Shown in pieces: positions 1 through 5,941 of a stretch of 6,737 nucleotides of DNA; within the stretch, counting starts at the first letter, position 1; the number at the start of each line of letters is the position of its first letter. The stretch covers positions 1 through 6,737 of the forward strand of contig JBNJGN010000032.1 in the NCBI GenBank assembly GCA_051747785.1, given 5' to 3'. The stretch comes from SKVL01 sp051747785. GTDB lineage: Bacteria > Patescibacteriota > Minisyncoccia > Phycocordibacterales > CSBR16-193. The notes under the pieces were generated by a model. That model was given only the letters and a program-made list of their open reading frames with translations. It made no database searches and was not told the origin of the DNA. The translations under genes were made by a program, and so were the position numbers.

Positions 1-74
1 ATGAAAAAGAAAACCAGTACAAGAATAACTAAAACTAAAATACTTATGACTCCCAAAATGGCTTTCTTTTTCAT
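1..74 (-). CDS. N-terminus of a membrane-anchored or exported protein (partial, runs off window)
   Basis: Reading leftward from an ATG at 72-74, 24 codons stay open to the window edge. They begin MKKKAILGVISILVLVILV and continue with more hydrophobic and aromatic residues. A short lysine-rich start followed by about 20 hydrophobic residues is a signal peptide or signal anchor; no lipobox cysteine appears in the visible part. The gene lies 53 bases downstream of the ABC permease on the same strand, so it could be the third gene of that operon, although an AT-rich weak hairpin lies between them. There is no clear Shine-Dalgarno sequence. The function cannot be told from this fragment. The opposite strand is also open here, but the hydrophobic profile favours the minus strand. 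Confidence 0.5.
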   Translation of the reverse strand, partial: MKKKAILGVISILVLVILVLVFFF

Positions 75-105
75 ATATTATATTTACATAATAATTGATG
101 CTCTA

Positions 106-120
106 AAAATTAATTATTTT
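106..120 (-). terminator. Weak AT-only hairpin after the ABC permease (possible terminator)
   Basis: Five-base arms AAAAT and ATTTT flank a five-base loop, eight bases past the permease stop. On the minus strand the right arm is followed by one extra T. There are no G:C pairs and the stem is short, so it may be no more than AT-rich spacer. If it does not terminate, the exporter operon reads on into the gene at 74. Confidence 0.15.
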
Positions 121-127
121 GATCCTT

Positions 128-1381
128 CTATCTTCTATCTGTTTTTTTAAATGTTTGAACAATTTCTCTCCATTTAGGTTTACGGTTATACATAAGCATA
201 CCTATCTGAAAAAGTTTTTGCGCAAACCAAAAAGCGACAATAACGTAAACAATGTTCAAGATAAGAGCCAAGATCAGTTCTGTATACGAAAGAGCCCCCA
301 AGGAGCTGCGTATCATTACAATTAGCGCTGACGAAAAAGGAAAGTATGTAAAAAATTGTGAAATTGTACCAGCTGGATCTCCAATTATTAAAGAGGAAAA
401 ATATATGGGAATAATAGCTAATATAATAAAGATACTGGATAACTGCTGACTCTCTCGTTGAGTGGTTCCTACAGAGCCGACTCCAACCATCACTGAAGCA
501 AAAAAGAAAAAACCAAGCAAAACACAAGCCAAAGTTATTACACCGTCCATTACTGTTATCTTAGATAGTACATCTCCGATTGGTAAAGCCTCGGTTGAAA
601 AATCGCTTACTGATAGAAAAATAATACCAATGATCGCCCCTAACAGTACCCAGGCTGTGATCTGTGTGATCACAACAAATGATAGTCCTATTATTTTACC
701 GTTTATAAGATCTTTTTTACTTATTGTTGAAAGTAATGATTCTATGACCCTGTTTTCTTTTTCCTCAGTAACACTTTGCAGTAGGTACTGAGACCCCATA
801 AATACAGCTAAAAAGAAGATCAAAAAACCAATTGCCGGTAAAATGAAATCCGTAACATCAAATTCATCTTTAATACTACCATCTTCCGTGTAAAAAACAG
901 TTTCAGCTTTTAAATTACCCAACACTAAAGCTTCTGTTACTTTATCACTTACCTGAGAGAGCACGCTCTCTTTTATAAGCTCTTCAGCAAAACTCCCGTA
1001 AGCGGAGTTACCGGTCAAACCACGATCATTTGCATATACTTTGTATTCCGCAGTTTCAGAAAAATTATTCGGTAAAAGGATCACCGCCTCAACATTACCC
1101 CGCTCCAACTCCTTTTTTGCTAATTCAATATTTTCACTCTTTAAAACATTATCCGGAAGTGTGTCCTGCAAAAGAAAAGCTGCTTCATCTACTACCAAAA
1201 TATTCTGTTCCGAAAGCGCAGATGCCGAAGCTCCGTCTTCAGTAACATTGGCTGTATAGAACATTATGCTCCATATGAATACGAAAAAAAGCGGAAGTAT
1301 CAAAACAGTGATCCAAAAACCGAGTCTTTTGACTGTTTTCTTGTACTCAAACTTTGCAACTGTCTTAGTATTATTCCACAT
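128..1381 (-). CDS. ABC-2 family transporter permease (NatB-like)
   Basis: A 417-residue integral membrane subunit of an ABC exporter. The order of parts fits NatB/ABC-2 permeases: a basic cytoplasmic N-terminus, TM1 at about 21-43, a large extracytoplasmic domain at about 45-177, then TM helices near 178-201, 230-255, 278-303, 317-333 and 367-388, and a basic C-terminal tail. The cytoplasmic stretch after TM2 carries the conserved EEKENRVIESLL (206-217) followed by NGKIIG (227-232), the region that contacts the ATPase in this family. The start codon overlaps the end of the ATPase gene by 11 bases, implying translational coupling and one transporter made of both proteins. The substrate is not evident; relatives export sodium, drugs or peptides, and sequence alone does not choose among them. 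The stop is TAG. Confidence 0.9.
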   Translation of the reverse strand: MWNNTKTVAKFEYKKTVKRLGFWITVLILPLFFVFIWSIMFYTANVTEDGASASALSEQNILVVDEAAFLLQDTLPDNVLKSENIELAKKELERGNVEAVILLPNNFSETAEYKVYANDRGLTGNSAYGSFAEELIKESVLSQVSDKVTEALVLGNLKAETVFYTEDGSIKDEFDVTDFILPAIGFLIFFLAVFMGSQYLLQSVTEEKENRVIESLLSTISKKDLINGKIIGLSFVVITQITAWVLLGAIIGIIFLSVSDFSTEALPIGDVLSKITVMDGVITLACVLLGFFFFASVMVGVGSVGTTQRESQQLSSIFIILAIIPIYFSSLIIGDPAGTISQFFTYFPFSSALIVMIRSSLGALSYTELILALILNIVYVIVAFWFAQKLFQIGMLMYNRKPKWREIVQTFKKTDRR

Positions 1382-2288
1382 TTTCCTCTTTATTTTGCTT
1401 AGCTTCGTTTATAAAGATAGTATTTAACGAAGGTCTATCTATTTTGAACTCACGGATCATCAGCTCCGTTTTATTAACTAAGAAATTTAAGATGTCCTTA
1501 GGTTTTACACCCTTAGCAGGAGTCAGTTCAGCATAGTTATGCTCCTTTCTGGTTTTATATAATTCCGGCCTGTCAGGCAGATCACCGCTAAAAGAGAGAA
1601 ATATAGTATTGGTACCGAAACTATTACGAATATCATCAATTGAACCGTACATAACCCTTTTACCATTCTTGATCATTATTAAACGGTTAGCGAGCTTCTG
1701 AACTTCATCAACAACATGAGTGCTATATAAAATAGTAGCCCCTTTCTGTCTTTGCTCTTCAAAAATATCCAAAAACAACTGCCTATTTAAAGGGTCCAAT
1801 CCTTTAAACGGTTCATCCAGTATAAGAATGGAAGGTTCATGAATAATAGCTACCCCTATCTGAACTTTCTGTTGCATTCCCGAACTCAATTGATTTATCT
1901 TTTGGTCGACATTCTCTACCAAACCGACCCTTTCAAGATAAATATCTACTTTCTTTTTAGCTTCTGTATCTTTTATGCCATGAAGAGCTGCAAAATAATA
2001 CAAGACATCTCTTACGGAAGACTTAGTATAAATACCTCTCTCTTCGGGCAGATATCCAACCTCCGCGCTCATTTTACTTGTGTATCTTTTTCCTTTTATA
2101 AGCGCCAAACCGGAATTAGGTTTATATATATCCAAAAGACAACGAAAAGTTGTTGTCTTACCGGAGCCGTTACTTCCTAAAAAAGCGAAAACATCCCCTT
2201 GCCCCACATCCATAGAAAGACCGTCAACCGCAACTATGTTTCCAAATCTTTTGGACATTCCACTTATCTTAATAACCGGATCCTGCAT
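1371..2288 (-). CDS. ABC transporter ATP-binding protein (NatA-like)
   Basis: Cytoplasmic ATPase of the exporter, 305 residues from the chosen ATG. Visible motifs are Walker A GSNGSGKT (38-45), a Q-loop region with E in place of Q (GYLPEERG, 78-85) as is usual in NatA-type proteins, a variant signature LSSGM (134-138), Walker B LILDEP (155-160), and the H-loop STH with His191. A C-terminal extension (about 220-305) ending in a SLNTIFIN stretch matches the DUF4162-type tail of this subfamily. An in-frame TTG at 2306 would add six residues, but those codons contain a perfect TATAAT that ends six bases before the ATG at 2288, so the ATG is preferred. The gene overlaps the downstream permease by 11 bases. 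It is divergent from the MliC-domain gene, with 108 bases between the two starts. Confidence 0.92.
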   Translation of the reverse strand: MQDPVIKISGMSKRFGNIVAVDGLSMDVGQGDVFAFLGSNGSGKTTTFRCLLDIYKPNSGLALIKGKRYTSKMSAEVGYLPEERGIYTKSSVRDVLYYFAALHGIKDTEAKKKVDIYLERVGLVENVDQKINQLSSGMQQKVQIGVAIIHEPSILILDEPFKGLDPLNRQLFLDIFEEQRQKGATILYSTHVVDEVQKLANRLIMIKNGKRVMYGSIDDIRNSFGTNTIFLSFSGDLPDRPELYKTRKEHNYAELTPAKGVKPKDILNFLVNKTELMIREFKIDRPSLNTIFINEAKQNKEENVE

Positions 2289-2294
2289 GAGATA

Positions 2295-2300
2295 ATTATA
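2295..2300 (-). promoter_or_regulatory. -10 element (TATAAT) of the ABC operon, probably leaderless
   Basis: A consensus TATAAT on the minus strand is followed by six bases and then the ATG at 2288. Transcription normally starts about seven bases after the -10 element, which would place the first transcribed base at the A of the ATG. No Shine-Dalgarno sequence precedes that ATG. No good -35 hexamer is visible at 16-18 bases' spacing. Confidence 0.5.
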
Positions 2301-2360
2301 ATACAATTTATATTAAAATATTACATCTAAACTAAACTGTGATAGCTATGCTCTTTTATA

Positions 2361-2369
2361 TGCTATGAT
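2361..2369 (+). promoter_or_regulatory. Extended -10 promoter element (TGcTATGAT) of the MliC-domain gene
   Basis: TGCTATGAT contains the extended -10 TGn dinucleotide and a -10 hexamer with one mismatch to TATAAT. It ends 27 bases before the ATG at 2397, predicting a leader of about 20 bases. No recognisable -35 lies at the expected distance, which is tolerated by extended -10 promoters. The leader is A-rich and lacks a clear Shine-Dalgarno sequence. Confidence 0.45.
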
Positions 2370-2396
2370 TGCCTAAGTAATTTAATTTAAAAAAGT

Positions 2397-3467
2397 ATGA
2401 AAAAAAGAACAAAGGACATAATGATCATTCTAATGATATTCCTGCTTCTGATCTTGGCGGGAGCCTTATTCTCCATATCACAAAGTGAAGAGCCCCCTTT
2501 AGAGAATGAGGAAAAGGAAGGCGAAGTTTTTGTTTTTGAATGCCCTTCGGGTGATTTTATTGAGGTCAGCTATTACGAAAACAGCGATTCCGCCAATGTT
2601 ATTTATGGAGAAGAAGAGTACACATTAAACAGAGCGGTGAGTGGATCCGGAGCAAGGTATGCTAACGAAGATGATTCCGTTGTCTTTTGGGAACATCAAG
2701 CAGAAGCCATGCTGGAGATAGATGGAGAAACGGTAGCCAAAAACTGCCGACTGCCGACAGCGGAAGAGAACAGTGAAGAAACAGATAGAGAAGGAGCTAA
2801 TAATGAGAGCAGTGAAGTGGAAGACGCTATTGTTGAATACCTTTTAACAAAAGAAGATTTCAGTTGGAAAACGGAAGAAGAGAGTAAGAACTTTTGCGTT
2901 ATAGAGAATCTAAATACTGAGGAGGAGGAAGAGGAAGAAAAAGAGCTCTTTCCTTATTACGCTTGGGTCCGTTGTGGAGAGTTCACCTTGGAGGACGAAA
3001 AGCTAGAAGAGCTGAGCGGTACATCGCTTCCCGTTAAGATAGACTACCCGGAAGAGTCATCTGCTTATGATACGGAAAAGTTCACTCATGAGATACCCAG
3101 AGACGGTTCTTATTACGATGATGATCTGAAAGAAATATTTCCGGAGGAGGCAAGAAATGAAATGTCAAAAAACAGAGAGAGGGACATCAATAATATAAAT
3201 GAAAAAATAGAACTGGAAGCACTTAAATGGTTCAGCTCCCCCGAGTATAGTCAGAATGACAATTTATGGGAAAAGGTTAAAGAGCATATCAGAAACTGCA
3301 ACGTAAAAGAGGTATCCCAAAGCCATGATGCAATGGTAAGAATAACCCTAAAAAACGATGAGACCGCTAGAGCGGTACAACCCAAACTTGATGACATTTT
3401 CCAGATAATGCAAAATCCTGAAATAAAGGAAAGATGTGAAGACGACGTTATAATGTCCACGGAATAG
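2397..3467 (+). CDS. Membrane-anchored exported protein with MliC-type lysozyme-inhibitor domain
   Basis: A 356-residue acidic protein. Residues 1-29 are a basic start and a hydrophobic helix (about 8-27) with no lipobox cysteine, so it is probably anchored by an uncleaved helix, unlike lipoprotein MliC. Residues 44-118 match the MliC fold: VFVFECPSG, then SGSGARYA (82-89), FWEHQAEAMLEIDG (97-110) and a closing Cys117. MliC proteins bind c-type lysozyme and protect peptidoglycan. An acidic linker (about 120-140) leads to a segment at 142-256 with paired Cys167 and Cys193, an internal run of seven glutamates and a PRDGSYY motif. A C-terminal segment (about 265-356) holds Cys301 and Cys347. I recall the last two patterns in hypothetical exported proteins of candidate-phylum bacteria but cannot name a family. 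The gene is divergent from the ABC exporter and convergent with the HAD gene. The MliC domain is fairly sure; inhibitory activity is inferred. Confidence 0.85.
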   Translation: MKKRTKDIMIILMIFLLLILAGALFSISQSEEPPLENEEKEGEVFVFECPSGDFIEVSYYENSDSANVIYGEEEYTLNRAVSGSGARYANEDDSVVFWEHQAEAMLEIDGETVAKNCRLPTAEENSEETDREGANNESSEVEDAIVEYLLTKEDFSWKTEEESKNFCVIENLNTEEEEEEEKELFPYYAWVRCGEFTLEDEKLEELSGTSLPVKIDYPEESSAYDTEKFTHEIPRDGSYYDDDLKEIFPEEARNEMSKNRERDINNINEKIELEALKWFSSPEYSQNDNLWEKVKEHIRNCNVKEVSQSHDAMVRITLKNDETARAVQPKLDDIFQIMQNPEIKERCEDDVIMSTE

Positions 3468-3504
3468 AAAAAGAGGGCTGTAACAGAACTTCTTTGCTAA
3501 TCAC

Positions 3505-3524
3505 AACTTTATTTAAACAAAGTT
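3505..3524. terminator. Weak inverted repeat between convergent genes (possible bidirectional terminator)
   Basis: AACTTT (3505-3510) and AAAGTT (3519-3524) can pair around an eight-base loop in the 59-base gap between the convergent MliC-domain and HAD genes. An overlapping alternative pairs CTTTG near 3492 with CAAAG at 3518. Neither is GC-rich and neither is followed by a T run, so termination is suggested mainly by position. Confidence 0.25.
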
Positions 3525-3526
3525 AT

Positions 3527-4124
3527 TTACGATAACGATATTTTATCCATTGTCTTTCTGAAGTTATCAAAGTCATTATAGACATAAGCACTCATATTCA
3601 ACTCCTTAGCTTCCCGAACGTTATCCTCAGAGTCATCAAAGAACGCTACTTCATTAGGATATATTCTGTACTTATACTCTATTTCATTTAAAACTGATTT
3701 ATAAAATTCCTTGTCTGGTTTTTTGTGACCAATATCGGCAGATGAGAATACATGATCAAATAGCTCAGCAAAACCCATTTTGTCTTTCATATAATGCGTT
3801 CTATACTTTTCCTGATTTGTTGCTAAGCAACATTTAATATCTTTCTCTTTCAATTCTCTGATAGTGGAGACCACTCTTTCATCAACTCTGCCCTCCTCCT
3901 TAAACCAATATTCCAAGAACTCATCAGTAGCTCCCTTCCACTTCCATTTGCTCAGCCAGGATTTAACCAATTCCATCAAATCCGCCTTTCCTACAATACT
4001 CATCTTTAAAAAATGATGACATTTCATCTTGTGATACTCCAAATTCTCTTTCGTAATGAACACTGAACATCTCTGCATTGATAACAACACCATCAGCGTC
4101 AAATAGTATACATTTTATAGACAT
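3527..4124 (-). pseudogene. HAD-family hydrolase interrupted by a frameshift
   Basis: From the ATG at 4124 one frame reads MSIKCILFDADGVVINAEMF, holding HAD motif I with nucleophile Asp9 and Asp11, and runs 53 codons to a TAA at 3963-3965. The frame one base further on carries the rest: KADLMELVKSWL, motif II LATNQE, motif III GHKKPD, motif IV AFFDDSEDN, ending in TAA at 3527. Its apparent start, a TTG at 4102, lies opposite the motif I region and codes unrelated residues, so neither frame alone is a working enzyme. The join falls near 3990-4013, around a run of six T and three A on the coding strand. As I recall the family, about four residues are also missing here, which fits an 11-base deletion; a single-base insertion or a sequencing error would also work. 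A joined product of about 195 residues would be a small-molecule phosphatase-like HAD enzyme. A weak GAG lies eight bases before the ATG. Confidence 0.8.
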
Positions 4125-4152
4125 AAGATCATCTCAAACAATTTTTCTGTAA

Positions 4153-4165
4153 AAGCAATTTGCTT
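4153..4165. repeat. Short palindrome in the gap between HAD and elp3
   Basis: AAGCAA and TTGCTT are perfect inverted six-base arms around a single T, about 29 bases upstream of the HAD start and 72 bases past the elp3 stop. It could be an operator for the HAD gene or part of a folded elp3 3' end, but 13 bases in AT-rich DNA is also compatible with chance. Confidence 0.2.
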
Positions 4166-4198
4166 AAACTCTTTTAAAGCTCCCTAATTCAATACCAG

Positions 4199-4220
4199 AA
4201 TTATGGTTTTACCATTAATT
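4199..4220 (-). terminator. Hairpin just after elp3 (possible terminator)
   Basis: AATTATGGT (4199-4207) pairs with ACCAT plus AATT (4211-4220, one bulged base) around a three-base loop, 16 bases past the elp3 TAG. The nine-pair stem is the best hairpin in the 112-base gap between elp3 and the HAD gene. It lacks a following T run on the elp3 strand, so it may instead protect the 3' end or be incidental. Confidence 0.35.
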
Positions 4221-4236
4221 AACGTATTAGATATTT

Positions 4237-5901
4237 CTATAATCTTTTTACCATATAAGTTCCCTCAAGAGTATACCCGAGTTTCTTTCTATAATACTCC
4301 CGTACACCAACACCTGAAATTACCGCCATTCTTTCATAACCCGCCTCCTTAGCAATACGTTCAGCTTCATTCATGAGACGCATTCCCAATCCTCGGTGTT
4401 GGCTTTGATCTCCCACTTTCTTGATCCCTACCAACTGACCGTAGGTGTGAAGTTCTCGTATTATTGCAGCACCATGCAAAACCTTTAAATTACCTAGAAA
4501 AGAGCTAGCTATATCTTCATTCGGTAATCGCAACCTACAGAAGGCCGCACATTTATTATCAGTTTTATGTTCAAAACTTAAAAATATCTCCTTGCCGGTA
4601 AGTGTCGCATACTCAATACGCTCTAGAACATAGTCATCAAGAGAGACCTCTTCATTCCTTACCTCACGACAGCGTATACACTTACAGCGCCAGTTATTTT
4701 TCTTTTGATCCTCTTGAATGAACTGTCTCAGATTGGAGATCTTACTACCGGCTAAAATATACTCCCCCGGAATATCCCTTATGACCCTTAAGACACGCAC
4801 GTACTTGGGCACCTGTTTCTTTGCTTCACGCAAAACATAAAGCAACTCTTCATCCGTATACGGAGTGAACTCACCTCTCTCCCAAATAGAGTGAAGCTCA
4901 CTGCCCCTTAAGACCATACACGGATACATTTTCAACATATCCGGCTGAAATTCTTTACCATTAAACAGATCACCGAACATCTTGATATCCATCTCCTTGT
5001 TACTGCCCGGTAAATTCGGCATCATATGGTAAACCACTTTAAAACCGGCATTTCTCATAAGTTCGGTTGCCTCACTGATCCTTTTTACACCCATATTACG
5101 CTTGTTAGATGTAAGGATCTTATCATCAAGATGCTGTACACCGATCTCAATTTTAGTAACCCCAAGCCAACGTAAACGGTCCAGTTCCTTCTCATTTATA
5201 TGATCCGGTCTTGTTTCTACGGAAAGACCGATTATTCGGCAGTCAGCCGTCTCATTTTCCAGCTGTAACTCTTCCAGCGTCTTTTTGGCATTCATCTTTT
5301 TTATATCTTCATCTTTTCCAAAATCATTCGCCGCACGAAATATTCCGGAAATAAACTCCTCTTGATATTCTTCATCATAAAAACTCCACGTCCCTCCAAT
5401 AACAATAACCTCTAGTTTATCAATTGGGTGACCATTGGCGGCAAGCGCTCTCATTCTGTTCTGTACCTGAGTATAAGGACTAAAATTATTTGCCAGCGCC
5501 CTTGCAGCCGCAGGTTCTTTGGATAGATAGCTCTTGGGCATCGCTTTCTCATCAGGACAATATATACATTTCCCGGGACACTCATACGGCTTTGTAAGAA
5601 GTGAAACAACAGCCACTCCGGAATTACTCCGCACCTTCATCTTTCGTAATATTCTCTCAACCTCTCTTAATGACTCCTGTTCTCCTTTCTGTATCAGATC
5701 CTTGTAGTATGCAAGAACCTCAGCATTTGAAGGCATTCTCTTCTCATCGATAGCATCTCCCACATGCTCCAGGTCGGGACCATAATCTCTTGCACATTGC
5801 CTACGAATAGCCAGAAAACCCTCACGATGTTTTTCATCGCTCATTATCAAGCACTTGAGCTTTTCCAGCTTCTCTTCAGTTGTAATATCGTCAAACAACA
5901 T
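4237..5901 (-). CDS. elp3: tRNA uridine-34 carboxymethyl-modifying radical SAM/acetyltransferase Elp3
   Basis: A full-length, 554-residue Elp3. It uses acetyl-CoA and S-adenosylmethionine to make 5-carboxymethyluridine at the wobble U34 of tRNA, in the cytoplasm. The radical SAM half (about 95-390) carries the cluster cysteines in ECPGKCIYC (Cys108, Cys112, Cys115), GGTWS (169-173), SVETRPD (227-233), GVQHLDD (254-260) and MMPNLPGS (293-300). A linker with CKCIRCRE (406-413) fits the conserved metal-binding Elp3 junction. The acetyltransferase half (about 420-554) has the acetyl-CoA loop QHRGLG (501-506), YGQLVG (487-492) and the REYYRKKLGY end (534-543) with its tyrosines. The cluster spacing CxxxCxxC is of the archaeal/bacterial type. 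The ATG has a GAGGG Shine-Dalgarno seven bases upstream. No Elp1, Elp2 or Elp4-6 is present, as is usual for prokaryotic Elp3. Its neighbour is a divergent Trm9-like methyltransferase. Confidence 0.95.
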   Translation of the reverse strand: MLFDDITTEEKLEKLKCLIMSDEKHREGFLAIRRQCARDYGPDLEHVGDAIDEKRMPSNAEVLAYYKDLIQKGEQESLREVERILRKMKVRSNSGVAVVSLLTKPYECPGKCIYCPDEKAMPKSYLSKEPAAARALANNFSPYTQVQNRMRALAANGHPIDKLEVIVIGGTWSFYDEEYQEEFISGIFRAANDFGKDEDIKKMNAKKTLEELQLENETADCRIIGLSVETRPDHINEKELDRLRWLGVTKIEIGVQHLDDKILTSNKRNMGVKRISEATELMRNAGFKVVYHMMPNLPGSNKEMDIKMFGDLFNGKEFQPDMLKMYPCMVLRGSELHSIWERGEFTPYTDEELLYVLREAKKQVPKYVRVLRVIRDIPGEYILAGSKISNLRQFIQEDQKKNNWRCKCIRCREVRNEEVSLDDYVLERIEYATLTGKEIFLSFEHKTDNKCAAFCRLRLPNEDIASSFLGNLKVLHGAAIIRELHTYGQLVGIKKVGDQSQHRGLGMRLMNEAERIAKEAGYERMAVISGVGVREYYRKKLGYTLEGTYMVKRL

Positions 5902-5908
5902 AGGTTAT

Positions 5909-5913
5909 CCCTC
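5909..5913 (-). promoter_or_regulatory. Shine-Dalgarno site of elp3
   Basis: GAGGG on the minus strand lies seven bases from the ATG at 5901, a good ribosome-binding spacing. It fixes the elp3 start and is the clearest Shine-Dalgarno sequence in the window; the other genes have weak or no such sites. Confidence 0.65.
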
Positions 5914-5928
5914 GGCTGAGATTCCATG

Positions 5929-5935
5929 ATAGTAT
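5929..5935. promoter_or_regulatory. Overlapping -10 elements of a probable bidirectional promoter (elp3 / methyltransferase)
   Basis: The seven bases ATAGTAT read as TAGTAT on the plus strand (5930-5935) and TACTAT on the minus strand (5929-5934), both of the TAnnAT/TAnnnT -10 type. On the plus strand six bases separate it from the GTG at 5942, predicting a leaderless message. On the minus strand a start about seven bases on (near 5922) gives a leader of about 21 bases that includes the elp3 Shine-Dalgarno. The short arms CCAT (5924-5927) and ATGG (5934-5937) frame the site. No strong -35 is visible on either side. Confidence 0.4.
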
Positions 5936-5941
5936 GGTTAT

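Noticed and set aside
1..150. Plus-strand frame of 49 codons from position 1
   Set aside because: It runs antisense across the permease end and the intergenic gap, has low-complexity content, and competes with a convincing minus-strand signal-anchor start.
186..527. Minus-strand frame of 113 codons within the permease
   Set aside because: It lies wholly inside the permease in another frame and shows no independent start signal.
462..791. Plus-strand frame of 109 codons inside the permease
   Set aside because: Shadow of the permease coding strand with no family-like motifs; the same holds for smaller plus-strand frames at 119-325, 1030-1259 and 1839-2295.
2289..2306. TTG start giving the ABC ATPase six extra residues
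   Set aside because: These codons contain a perfect TATAAT at leaderless distance from the ATG at 2288, no Shine-Dalgarno precedes the TTG, and the ATP-binding domain begins normally after the ATG.
2925..2943. GAG/GAA-rich run as a simple-sequence repeat
   Set aside because: It encodes the acidic glutamate stretch of the MliC-domain protein in frame; it is imperfect and short, with no sign of a variable tract.
4005..4013. Programmed -1 frameshift at the T6A3 run in the HAD gene
   Set aside because: The required shift is +1 (or -2), and the zero-frame codons TTT TTT AAA do not form a proper X XXY YYZ slippery heptamer.
3527..4102. A 191-codon frame starting at TTG 4102 as a complete HAD protein
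   Set aside because: Its first 35 or so residues are out-of-frame translation of the motif I region and match nothing; the true N-terminus is in the other frame from the ATG at 4124.
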